From Calonectria ilicicola (Eukaryota > Ascomycota > Sordariomycetes > Hypocreales > Nectriaceae), in NCBI GenBank assembly GCA_020809705.1, contig CP085829.1:5828001-5892000 (forward strand): a stretch of DNA of 64,000 nucleotides, read 5' to 3'. The position numbers were made by a program, and so were the translations under genes. This document shows, in pieces, positions 1-10,711 of this stretch. Every line of letters begins with the position of its first letter. The stretch's first letter is position 1. The notes beneath the pieces were generated by a model, which was given only the letters and a program-made list of their open reading frames with translations, had not been told where the DNA came from and did no database searches.

Positions 1-395
1 TCCAGGCCTCCGAATCTTGATGCCCGATGGCGCGCGGCGAGAATTGAGGGTGCTAGCGCGTCGTCCTCCACCATGTGCCGAGTGGGCATCTGGAGGTCCG
101 ACCCGGCGGCGTGGAGGATGACTCTCTCGTAGGCTTTCGAGTAGGCGCCGGTGCTGACGCCTTCATTTCTGTCCAGGCGGTTTTCGTCGTCGATATTTAC
201 TTTGTAGATCAGGCCGTGCACGTTATAGCCGCTACACGGGATGACGTTTGCGTAGCCTCTTTCATTGATCTGCCACCGGTAGTCGGGCAGGATAGCGCGT
301 CCGATGTAGATGCTGCCGGGGCATCTGGCGGCCATCTGCTGCACCCAGAGGTTGCTGCCGTAGGCGAAGTAGAGCTGCTCCCGTGGACGGGACAT
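1..395 (-). CDS. gamma-glutamylcyclotransferase-like protein, 3' end beyond window
   Basis: The first 131 codons of a gene read leftward off the window edge. The protein starts MSRPREQLYFAYGSNLW; YFAYGSNL near residues 9-16 is the hallmark phosphate/substrate-binding loop of the gamma-glutamylcyclotransferase (GGCT/AIG2-like) fold. It is followed by the usual small beta-barrel pattern (GRAILPDYRW, NVIPCSGYNVHGLIYKV, LDRNEGVSTGAYSKAYERV). Family members cleave gamma-glutamyl amino acids to 5-oxoproline, acting in glutathione turnover or repair. The frame is fully open from the ATG at 393-395 to base 1 with no stop and no obvious intron. The family's catalytic Glu lies at about the EG of the NEGVSTGAY stretch. 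The assignment rests on the motif; the substrate is unknown. Confidence 0.8.
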   Translation of the reverse strand, partial: MSRPREQLYFAYGSNLWVQQMAARCPGSIYIGRAILPDYRWQINERGYANVIPCSGYNVHGLIYKVNIDDENRLDRNEGVSTGAYSKAYERVILHAAGSDLQMPTRHMVEDDALAPSILAARHRASRFGGL

Positions 396-1575
396 GGTTG
401 TGGTTGTGGTTGTGGTGTGCGCGGATAGATAGATAGATGGATGAATGATGGTTTGCAGTGCAGTGCAGTGGTGGATAACTGGACAGACAAAGACGTGATG
501 TCGGGTGTATGCTGGGGCGATGATGACAATGACGTGGCGTTTCAGATCGCAACCCGAGATCTAGTGTTTGGAAAATGGTGTCGTGGAGAAATTGCATCCC
601 GCACTGACCCAAGGCCAAGGGTGTATTTAAGGCTGGGATGTGTGCCAGGCCAGGCCAGGCCAGACAGGGGACACAAGCGCCTGATGAAAATCTCTGCAGG
701 TCGCACATCACGTTTCGTCATCGATCAACGTGGGAGCGAAGAGTCCAGTCAGCGCGTCTCAGGATTGCGCAACTGCCTGATAAAAATACCGGGATCAATT
801 GGAAATATTCCACATTCCAAAATGTACAGAACATCCTTTGAGGCCTCAAGGCACAATCAACAGACATGGGTGTCCCTTGTTTATCCGACCGCCGCCGCTG
901 TGCAGGGGGCGGCTGAAAGGTGACCAGGCCAGATAGGCGGTAAGCCGGAGACAGTGCGAATTTTACCCGATCGGCGTCTCACTCGAGTGAGTAGACAGAC
1001 AGGCGATGAACCAGGAAATGCGACAACACAAACTCACGAAAAAGAGGTTTCTATCGCAGCAGTACCCACTCGGTCATGTCTGGGGTCGGTTTTGAACTGC
1101 ATATTGCCTATGGTGGGGCAAGATGCAGGAAAAAAAGACCCTGCAGTTTTTTGTCACATTTATGCAAACTGGGTGAACTGCACACACTGAAATCATAGCG
1201 ATGGATGACGTATTTTGCTATTCCCATCTATCATCTTTTCTACAACCGGAAAATTTAATCTTAATGACATAGAGTTCTTTCCCGCTAGAATTGTTAAATA
1301 AATCGGGCTGAAAGCTCAGCACGTGGACCTTCACACAGGCCATCCAGATCTGCAGCCTGATGGTGTAACAATGGCGATTGGATGGCTGTCACAGCCTTCT
1401 CCATCACAAGGCTGAATTTCTAGGCATCTAATAACAGAGGTGGCCAAAGCACTCTCCTCACCCTTCTTCGACTTAAATGCCACAGTTGAACCTTTTGCGT
1501 TCATTCTTCCAATCAGTATAGCTGCTCAACGCTCTTGTCTCCAAGATCTCTAGCGCCCGCCTCCAATCCGACATA
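396..1575. other. intergenic, divergent promoter region
   Basis: This 1.2 kb stretch separates the divergent GGCT-like and HET genes. Apparent reading frames here have no recognisable domain and look non-coding. A short 5-bp tandem (CCAGG units, about 647-665) and GT/GATA-type short repeats (400-440) are visible. No RNA gene seen. Confidence 0.5.
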
Positions 1576-4022
1576 ATGACTGGGCCTATTGCCATACTCT
1601 TAATATTCGTTTTTGTCATCGTGCTGTGTGTTATATTGATGATATGCGCAAGATGGCATAACGTGCCACCCGGAGCGTACATTTCTCAAACCGTTGCTCG
1701 ATATTTGCGCTCTGTTACATTTCTATTTACTCGCCTTTGCCTTTTCCGCCTTCCTAGATATCAACAGCCACCATGCATAGAGGGTTGCAGGACGGGAAGA
1801 GGGCGTTTATGCGAACTTTGTGACATGATGGTTGAAAAATCGCATCTGCTCACAGGCTCTACTTGGCCACGGATTAGACGACCCGAGAATTATGCTCATC
1901 ATAAAATAAAGGACCTGGATGTCTCATCTAGAAATTGTCAATTGTGTTTGGTTCTTTTGCGCTCATGGTCTTCGCGGCTGACAGAATTGCCGTCTTTTCC
2001 GACCGTAAACGGCAACCCAACCACACACATTGAGGGTACGCGATTGATGGTCAGAATAGAAGAAAACGTGAAAACGGGTGAACTTCTGATGGGTATTGGT
2101 GATAGAAAAGAATTATTGAATCTTACAGTGAGTGAAGGTAAGAAATGTCGACAACTAAAAGTGCAATCATTTGTTGATATCACCTAGAGGTAACAACGCA
2201 TGAATGCGATACATGCGAAAAAACATATTCCTCAGCTGTTATGAAATTGGCCAAATCTTGGATAGCAGCTTGCCAACAACACCCGATCTGTAAAGCCAAC
2301 TATTCCCCCCACTCTAGCACAGGATTTACCCCAACTCGCCTTTTAGCAGTCGGGAATCCTGGAGAACCAACGATCCGTCTTTGCGCCCAGCTAGAATTAC
2401 CAAAAACAGATGAGATACAATATACGGCGCTGAGTCATTGCTGGGGAAACGGGGTCCCCACGACACTAACTTACGAAAACGCAAATGATCTGATGAGCTC
2501 GATTCGGCTCAAGGACCTGCCTAAAAGTTTTCGAGATGCTGTTCTGATCACAAGAGATCTGGGGATTCCGTATCTTTGGATAGATTCGCTATGTATCATC
2601 CAGAGCTCTAGCGAAGATTGGATGGCTGAATCTACCAAGATGGGTCTGGTATATGCCAAAGCTGTTTGCGTTCTCTCCGCAACAAGCTCGGATAATTTTC
2701 TTGGAGGATTGTCTCATGACAAAACACCATTTCAACAAGATTCCCAGTGCGTACTAAGGAAACAGAATGACCGACTTCTTATCGTCCGACCAAAAGATTT
2801 CGGAGGTCAGCAAAGAGAGGCATTAACAGAATTATTTGCAAATTATGTCGAGAAAGCCCCAGTAACGACAAGAGCTTGGACATTTCAGGAGCGAATGCTT
2901 TCTTCTCGTGTCTTACATTTTTCCAAGGGATTTGTTTTGTTCGAGTGTAACACGGTGCAAGCATCAGAATATCACACAAATGGTATCGTGTACTCTTTAA
3001 AAAAGAACCTTCAAGCCAACGGCACAGCTCGGTCAAGAACTGAGCAAGTCAATTTAAATCAAGAAGATGAGGAATTCATTACAGTACTTCATCCTTACTA
3101 CACGCGTTACCCAAGAAGCCTACTCACAGGACGGCATCGGTTCATGGGCAAAGAGGTGTATCGTAACCCAGCGTATAAGAGCTTGGAACAAAAGAGAATG
3201 GATTTTTTCCACTCTTCTGCATTGATGGGAATGCGAGGGGAATTCCAGTTGCTTCTCAAGTCAGGAAAAAAGTCCTTCCAAGAGAAATTTGAATTTCATC
3301 ATAGTTGGTACCAGCTTGTTGAACAATACTCCCAGAGAAATTGGACAAAAATAACAGATCGGATCCCTGCGATTCTTGGGGTTGCAGAATTTATTACAAA
3401 CAGTTCTGGATCGAGATTTATAGCTGGCTTATGGGAAGATAATCTGGAACTGGATTTACTATGGAACGTTCCACAAGGGTGCTTAGGTGAGAGAATATCT
3501 CCAAAAACGCCAACTTGGTCGTGGGGATCGTTGAATGGAAGAATTGGATCACGAATACTGCGGGATTCTAAAGCCGTATCAGGCATGTTAGTAAGCCACT
3601 TTCTTATCGCAGATATGCGCATTCGGACTGCAGAGGATGGGAAAGTAGTATCCAGTGGTACGCTGGAGCTATCTGCTTATATTTGTGAGTTCTCTCATTT
3701 TGAAGTGAACTACATCCCGGACACTACATCGTCATCACAAGACTCTAATTTGGTGCTTCTTCCAGTCCTTGAATTGAGCTCTAACCTACAGATAAATTCG
3801 GAGACTGCCTTAATCCCTAGACAGATCCACTGGATAGTATTTCTTCGGATGACGAATTGCCAATTTTCACTAGAGCGGGATACTTTTGGACAGACACGGC
3901 TAAAACAACAAACGGATTACAGTGAGGCATTCAAGTCCAGCCACAGCAGCAAATTACTATTTTTTAAAAACAATAAATATCAATTTCCTATTATCCACAA
4001 GCCTAGGGATTTTTATTATTAG
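1576..4022 (+). CDS. HET-domain protein with N-terminal transmembrane segment
   Basis: Two exons, 1576-2137 and 2236-4022, joined by a 98-bp phase-1 intron (GTAAGA...CCTCAG), giving 782 residues. The HET domain (about residues 225-345) shows the canonical blocks YTALSHCWG, LPKSFRDAVLITRDLGIPYLWIDSLCIIQ and YAKAVCVLSATSS, then the downstream RAWTFQERMLSSRVLHF block typical of these proteins. HET domains trigger cell death in vegetative incompatibility between fungal strains. Unusually, residues about 4-26 are a strong hydrophobic helix (AILLIFVFVIVLCVILMI), so the protein is probably membrane anchored with the HET part behind it. A Cys-rich stretch (CIEGC..CELCD) follows at about residues 68-83. 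The stop falls in an AT-rich tail. The splice assignment is inferred from phase; a longer or shorter C-terminus is possible. Partner genes are not evident nearby. Confidence 0.85.
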
Positions 4023-4869
4023 TTTTCTACTGTTTATTCTATGAGTACAATTGGCGTTTTGGCTTAGTGTGCACATGCGATTGCGAGCAAAGTCCATCTG
4101 GAGAGACTCTCTCAGTCCTGTAAGCATGAGAATCAGCATTGGGACCGATTCAAAGTACCATCCATTACAATACTAAACGTTCCTTTTTCCAAAATAATTT
4201 CTACCAACGCTTCCTTCAATTTTTGTTCCGTCATGAATGAGCGAAAGTATGCTGAACTGATTGGGTGTGTCCTACTAATCGATGTCTTCGTCAAAAATAG
4301 ATACCAAATTCCCCCGGATATTCAAAAAATCCGTGAGAATAACAAATAACACTACAGTTAACCAATCAATGCTTATCACCAGGCATGGAATGCTGGTAAC
4401 TTGCGGACCGACCTTTACATTCCAACGTTCTCGGGTTCACCCTGCTTGGCTATTCTTGAACTTTTCTCCCTCGCACCTCCATCTCTCGTCTTGGACAAAT
4501 TCGACGGTTCTTTAAAGTACACAAAATAGAATAGAATTTCGATTGTTTAGAATGAAAATACAATCTTTGAAGCTGCATGGAATGTGGTCATCATGAGATC
4601 ATTGCTACTACTTTAACTTTGGTGGCTTTTTTATTTCAACGCCACTTTGTTACGCTGGATGTAGCATTGTATTTTCTCAAGATGGAGCTCAAATTCTCAA
4701 AGCTCATTTTATTCTTAATACGGTGCACACAAATGGGTCTGATCGACAGGTTTCGAGGCGTTGACATGATGCGACACACAGATCGAGACGTGGTTGGATC
4801 AACTCCAAGACATTTTAATCCCACGGAATTATTGGTGAAGTATGGCATGTTTACTTTATGAAACCTTAG
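4023..4869. other. intergenic
   Basis: AT-rich spacer between the HET gene and the ABC transporter. Small open frames here (for example 4282-4515 and 4577-4861) show no domain, no codon pattern and no splice partner, so I see nothing functional. Confidence 0.5.
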
Positions 4870-4905
4870 CTAGTTCATAATATCTAACTAGTTCATAATA
4901 TCTAA
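4870..4905. repeat. perfect 18-bp tandem duplication in the ABC promoter
   Basis: The 18-bp unit CTAGTTCATAATATCTAA occurs twice head to tail (4870-4887 and 4888-4905), about 155 bp before the ABC transporter ATG. It may duplicate a regulatory site or simply be replication slippage. Confidence 0.9.
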
Positions 4906-5060
4906 TCTGAGGGAGGCCACGCTTGCTATTTCACTCATACTCCGCACTTCAGCATTACCACCCTCCCTCAGCAGATTTTCTTCTTTGCTCTCCTATTTTC
5001 ACAAAGGCAGTGCGAAGCTCTCGTGCCTCCCAGTTGCTGTGATAAGTTTAATGTTGCAAA

Positions 5061-8000
5061 ATGAGCCACTCACCAACAGATGACAACGACATCAGCCCGA
5101 CCGGATCGTCGCCTGGAGATGATGTGGGCTGCTCTGAGAAGGGGCCGATAACTGAGCCCAGCCAGATTTCGGTCTATGGGCGCACGAATGAGACACATGA
5201 TGAAGAAAGCGAGCATTCATGCCGAAGCAATGATTTTCAGACTCCATACTCGAGTCGACGCCCGACCTTTTTTCGAGACCGACGGGAATCCGTGCCCGCA
5301 ATTGAAGCAAGCGACAGAAATGAATTAGTGCGGATTGCGACAGCTCTCTCTCGCCGTCAGACTGCCTCTGGTGTTCACACCCTCGCCGTTCAGGACCAGG
5401 CGTCTCCTGAGCTAGATCCTCTGAGCGACTTCTTCAATCTGGAAAAATGGCTGCAACATTTTGTCAGAACTCTGAGCGAGCAGGGAATCACTGCCAAGCA
5501 GACCGGTGTGGTGTATAAGGATCTCAATGTTACTGGATCTGGGGCTGCTGTGCAGGTCCAAGAGACTGTGGGATCGATGCTGTTGACCCCGCTGAACTTG
5601 GGTGAAAAGTGGAGGTCGAGAAAAAAGGTTCATAAGCAAATATTGCGAAATTTCGATGGCCTAATTCGAAGCGGGGAGCTTTTGATTGTCCTCGGAAGAC
5701 CAGGATCTGGATGCAGCACTCTTTTAAAAACTCTGTGTGGAGAGCTTAACGGGCTGAGTATTGACCATGGATCTACCGTTCATTATAATGGAATCCCTCA
5801 AAAGTTGATGATCGAGGAATTTAAAGGCGAGGCCATTTACAACCACGAGGTTCGTACGGGAGGCGATTGGAGTAGGCTCATGCTGACAATGGCCAGGTTG
5901 ATAAGCACTTCCCCCACCTGACAGTAGGCCAAACCTTGGAGTTTGCGGCATCTGTCAGGACACCCTCTCACCGCATCAATAACATGAGCCGAAAAGATTT
6001 TGTTCATTACATCGCTCGTGTCATCATGGCAGCTTTTGGTCTCAGTCATACTTACAACACAAAGGTAGGAAATGATTTTATTCGAGGTGTATCTGGTGGT
6101 GAGCGAAAGCGAGTGTCCATTGCTGAGATGGCTTTATCTGGATCTCCATTTTCCGCTTGGGATAACAGCACCCGTGGCCTTGATTCTGCCACTGCCTACA
6201 AATTTATTTCATCTATGAGAATGGCCGCCGACATGGGCAAGAAAGCCAACGCCGTGGCAATTTATCAGGCCAGCCAAGCAATGTACGACCTCTTCGACAA
6301 AACAGCAGTCCTCTACGAAGGCCGGCAAATCTACTTTGGCCCCGCAGGCCAAGCTCGAGATTTTTTTGAGAGACAGGGCTGGCATTGTCCCACTCGCCAA
6401 ACAACTGGCGATTTTTTGACGTCAATCACGAATCCTGTGGAAAGAAAACCTCAAGTTGGGATGGAACAAAAGGTCCCGCGAACTCCAGAAGAGTTTGAGC
6501 GCTACTGGCATGAGTCACCCGAGTACGAAAGCCTGAAGAAAGAAATTGCAGAATATGAAGAGGAATATATGGTAGAAAGAGAAGGTGAGAGCATTGCCCG
6601 ACTCAGAGAGCAAAAGAGCAAACAGCAATCCAAACACGTTCGACGAGGTTCACCGTACATGATTAGTATCTGGATGCAAGTCCGCCTTTGCACGAAGCGG
6701 GCTTATCAGCGAATTTGGAATGACATGTCAGCTACGGGAACCCAGTGTTTTGTTCAACTAACAATGGCACTAATTATCGGATCGATTTTCTACGGAACTC
6801 CGGATGCAACTGCTGGTTTCTATGCAAAGGGCTCTGTACTCTTCATGGCCATTCTGCTCAATGCTTTGACAGCCATATCAGAAATCGGCAATCTGTATGC
6901 CCAGAGACCAATTGTGGAAAAACATGCTTCATTTGCATTCTACCATCCGGCTTGTGAGGCCGCCGCAGGCGTCATGGCTGATATCCCAATAAAATTTGTA
7001 ACGTCCACCGTTTTCAACGTTGTCCTTTATTTTATGGCAGGATTACGCCGAGAACCGGGTCCTTTTTTCCTCTACTTTTTGATCACCTACATATCCACCT
7101 TCGTCATGACCGCTGTATTCCGTACCATGGCTGCAGTCACAAAGACTGTTGCACAAGCCATGACTTTATCAGGCGTCATGGTGCTAGCTCTCGTTCTTTA
7201 CGTTGGATTCACTATTCCGGGGCCCGAAATGAAACCGTGGTTCTCTTGGATAAGATGGATAAATCCAATCTATTATGCCTTTGAGATCCTTGTCTCTAAC
7301 GAATTTCATGGTCGCCAATTCACTTGTTCGAGTATCATTCCTCCATACACTCCTCTTGTCGGAAAATCATGGATTTGTGCCAGCACTGGGGCAGTAGCGG
7401 GCGAGCACACTGTGAGCGGCGATGCCTTCATTGCTGAAAACTATCAGTACTACTACCATCATGTTTGGAGAAACTTTGGGATTCTTATTGTATTCCTGGT
7501 TGCGTTTATGGCTATTTACTTTGTCGCTATCGAGCTGAATTCTTCCACTGAGAGCACCGCAGAAACGCTAGTGTTTCAAAAAGGAAAGGTCCCTAGTAGA
7601 TTGCAAAAGAATAATGGTCAGACGCAAGAAGAGGAAGGCATGTCCATACCCTCAGCCCCTCTGAAAAGTCCTGAAGGCGGAGACGTGAGTGCGATTGAAC
7701 CTCAGACGGATATCTTTACTTGGAATGATGTGGTATACGATATTGAGATAAAGGGCGAGTGGAGAAGGCTTTTGGATTCAGTGTCTGGTTGGGTTAAGCC
7801 GGGAACATTGACCGCCCTGATGGGTGTTAGTGGTGCGGGGAAGACAACTCTCCTTGATGTGCTCGCGCAGCGCGTGAGTACTGGCATCATTACTGGCGAT
7901 ATGCTGGTCAACGGAAAACCATTAGATGCCAGCTTTCAGAGGAAGACGGGTTATGTTCAACAACAAGGTATGGTTCATGAGGTTTCAACTTGACATTGCT

Positions 8001-8888
8001 AACATTTGTTTAGATTTGCACCTTCAAACCGCGACTGTCCGGGAAAGCTTGCAGTTTAGTGCGTTGTTAAGACAACCCAAATCTGTGAGTAAACAGGAAA
8101 AGTACGCATACGTTGAGCAAGTGATCAAAATGCTTGGAATGGAAGAGTACGCAGACGCTATTGTTGGCGTCCCTGGCGAAGGTCTCAATGTCGAACAGCG
8201 GAAACTTTTGACTATTGGAGTTGAGCTGGCTGCCAAGCCAAAGCTGCTTCTTTTCCTCGATGAGCCTACAAGTGGCCTTGATTCGCAAAGTTCATGGGCC
8301 ATCTGTGCGTTTTTGCGAAAATTGGCCGACTCCGGACAGGCTGTGCTTTGTACAGTCCATCAACCAAGTGCTATCCTGTTTCAACAATTCGACAGGCTGC
8401 TATTCCTAGCCAAGGGTGGAAAGACACTATATTTTGGTGACATTGGAAATAATTGCCAGACCATGCTCCGCTATTTTGAGTCAAATGGTGCTCGATTGTG
8501 CGGTGAAGAAGAGAACCCGGCTGAATATCTACTGGAAATCGGAAACAGTGGCTTCAACAATTTCGGGAAACCGTGGTACGACATTTGGAAAGAGAGCAGC
8601 GAGCTTTCAGCTGTGCAATCCGAAATTAGGAGAATCCATGCCGCCAAAGGCACAGAACCGGCACCCGTCGAAAAGGGCTCTGTTTCTGAATTTGCAATGC
8701 CCTTTTGGACTCAACTTCTGGCTGTGACCCGTCGAGTCTTCCAGCAATACTGGAGGATGCCTGGCTACATCTTTGCCAAATTTGCTTTGGGTATTGCCGC
8801 AGGTCTGTTCATCGGGTTTTCATTCTATAAAGCGGATTCTACGCAAGCTGGAATGCAATTTGCCATCTCCACCTTTTCCAATCGCTGA
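5061..8888 (+). CDS. PDR-type ABC transporter, truncated in the second membrane domain
   Basis: Exons 5061-5849, 5897-7967 and 8014-8888, with 47- and 46-bp introns (branch sites CTGAC and CTAAC), give 1244 residues; full PDR/CDR proteins have about 1450-1500. Order NBD1-TMD1-NBD2-TMD2: NBD1 has the PDR-typical degenerate Walker [10 protein letters not shown] (about 212-220), signature [10 protein letters not shown] (about 329) and [15 protein letters not shown]1 follows with FHGRQF near its end; NBD2 has intact Walker [10 protein letters not shown] (about 907), degenerate signature LNVEQRK (about 1011) and [14 protein letters not shown]. Such pumps export drugs and toxic lipophiles at the plasma membrane. 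After the first TMD2 helix ([19 protein letters not shown]) homology stops at about 8858 and the frame ends at once in sequence antisense to an MFS gene. The remaining five or so helices and large loop are absent, so transport function is probably lost. Catalytic NBDs themselves look undamaged, suggesting a recent break. Confidence 0.93.
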
Positions 8889-10027
8889 GTGCATTGAACC
8901 CGATGTTTGTAATAATGCTAATAGCATATCCCCCAAGCGGAATCAGGTTCACGGTATACACTGAATAAAGGGCATCGCCGTTTGAGTCCTTTAATCCCTT
9001 GAGGTAGAGTAGGAAATATGAGTTTGCACGCTGGCTCCAGGCAAATTGAAGGTAAGCAGCGAGGAAGAGGTAAGAGATTGGACTCTTGACAAGAAGCTTG
9101 AGCTTTTGGATCAGAACCTTGAACGGAATGAGCTTGGACGTTTTTGTTCCAGTGTCCTCCATTCGGGAACGAGAGAGATCCCTTTCTTGCTCTGTTAAAT
9201 AGAGAGCCCGCGTAATCGAAGGAGAGTCAGGGATGGCGAAAAGACCGACAAAGCCCCAGAAAATTGTCATAATTCCAGACACAATGAACAGCCACTGCCA
9301 TCCTGCAAGGCCTCCAGCTCCATTAAGATTCTTGTATAGTGCTGCTTGGACAATGCCCAGAAACATGCTTCCAGCAACCCCACTGACACCAAATATTGCC
9401 AGCCGCTTACCTAATTCCTTGGGATTATACCTGCTCACGATCAGTAAAAATTCCAAAATAGAATATCTCGATTGTACCAGTTTAGAATCAAGGAGACGAT
9501 GCCGGGCCATGATGTAGACTCAAATACTCCAAGAAAGAATCGCAATACGTAAATAGTTCGAGCATTTTTGGCCTTGTACGTGACCAGAGTGAATGTTCCC
9601 CAAATTATCTCACAGATTGGAAGAAATATGGACGGCCGAACTCTGGTTTGGATGATTTGGGAGGGCACGATGAAAAGAGCATAGCCGATCGAGAAATAAG
9701 TTGTGAATTCCACCAGCTCATTTCCATATAGCTTTAAGTCCTCCTTCATTCCTGAGACATAAGCTGCGGTCGTGGCGCTCTGATCCATGTCTTTGAACAG
9801 CTGAGATTGAGATTAGACAAGACATTAGGATGAAATGAGTAATCGAGACTTACACCAGCAATAAAAGCCCATGATAGAAGCAGCAAATCCAATTTGAGTA
9901 CCAGTACGTGATTTGGATCCTTGAAGTAGGGATGAATCTTAGCAAGCCATGATGTGGACTCATTAATCCCCTCAACAGATTGCACTAGAGGGCTCGCAGG
10001 GCCTTTGAGGCTCGATGTCGGCGACAT
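8839..10027 (-). CDS. MFS permease of the Dal5/allantoate (ACS) type, C-terminally truncated
   Basis: Exons 10027-9854, 9800-9478 and 9430-8839, with 53- and 47-bp introns, give 362 residues against about 500 for the family. The start MSPTSSLKG has a good context (ATAACCATG). Typical blocks follow: [81 protein letters not shown] and [16 protein letters not shown]. Family members import organic anions such as allantoate, nicotinate or sulfonates. The protein ends at [15 protein letters not shown], just where the last three or so membrane helices should begin; the end lies inside the 3' end of the convergent, equally truncated ABC gene. It is divergent from a TauD-type dioxygenase, suggesting an original sulfonate or related uptake role (inference). 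Probably non-functional now. Confidence 0.9.
8853..8862. other. probable rearrangement breakpoint joining two broken genes
   Basis: Reading rightward, PDR transporter homology runs to about ATGCAA (8853-8858). Reading leftward, MFS homology ([10 protein letters not shown]) runs to about 8857. A few shared bases mean the exact join could be shifted by microhomology. Neither gene's missing part is found on the other side, so this looks like an inversion, translocation or deletion end point. Confidence 0.75.
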
Positions 10028-10711
10028 GGTTATCGGCCCCGAAGACTCGTAATGATCGTCGGGTTTTTTATGTACCAGCCCGTTTGACACAGGAACCAAG
10101 GTTTCGCTGATGCAGTGAAGCGCAGTGCATTTATAGAATAGGCAGCGCCGACCAATCTTAATACATAAGTGGCGGGTTACGATGTAGAAGGGACAATTAT
10201 ACAATTTTAGATAGAACAGAAAATCCGGTCAGTGGCCTTGAATATCATCAAGGTTCATATGACGAATCTTGTTTAGCAATTCCAGAAATGGCAAAAACTT
10301 AGTCGTTGTCCGATCCAAGACTGATGGTCTTCGCTAATAATCGAGGTGGTCCTCCCCGCCACCGTTAAGGTGATTCAATTTAACTCTCGTTTATTGGGAC
10401 GTGCACCAAGAAAATCGTAATGGCGTCTTCGTGGTTAGAGATGATGCTCAGCTTGTTCCCTGCACTAGCGCGCTTGGCTTGATGGGCTGCAGATGACGAC
10501 ATTGGATATTTCCAATTCAGTAAAAAATCGTCGGACCATAGCCGATGTCAGCCATTCGGAAAGCCCGATTTGTAACTGTGCGACACGCTGCAATCAAGAG
10601 TCTTATTATCTGTCAAAGCCGCTCAAGTACTTGGTTTTGAAGCACAGACTTGTTCAATTGCCATCCCACACCAGAGATTCCGTCATCGCGACTCAATACT
10701 TCCAGGGCACC
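10028..10711. promoter_or_regulatory. shared divergent promoter of MFS permease and dioxygenase
   Basis: A 684-bp region between two start codons pointing outward. In-frame codons upstream of the dioxygenase ATG (10493-10711) do not resemble the family N-terminus, so I treat them as leader. Co-regulation is inferred from the arrangement only; no factor site was assigned. Confidence 0.5.

Noticed and set aside
441..923. 160-codon plus-strand frame upstream of the HET gene
   Set aside because: No domain, odd composition and overlap with the probable promoter of the GGCT-like gene.
5936..5936. A separate start at 5936 for the main part of the ABC transporter
   Set aside because: A 47-bp intron (5850-5896) joins the first exon exactly to [17 protein letters not shown], the conserved PDR sequence, so there is one gene.
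7821..7850. Damage to the ATP-binding sites of the ABC transporter, given the degenerate first Walker A and second signature
   Set aside because: Degenerate GRPGSGCST and LNVEQRK are normal for the asymmetric PDR family; only the C-terminal truncation is abnormal.
10493..10711. In-frame N-terminal extension of the TauD-type dioxygenase
   Set aside because: The extension has no family resemblance; the normal N-terminus starts at the Met at 10712 with good context.
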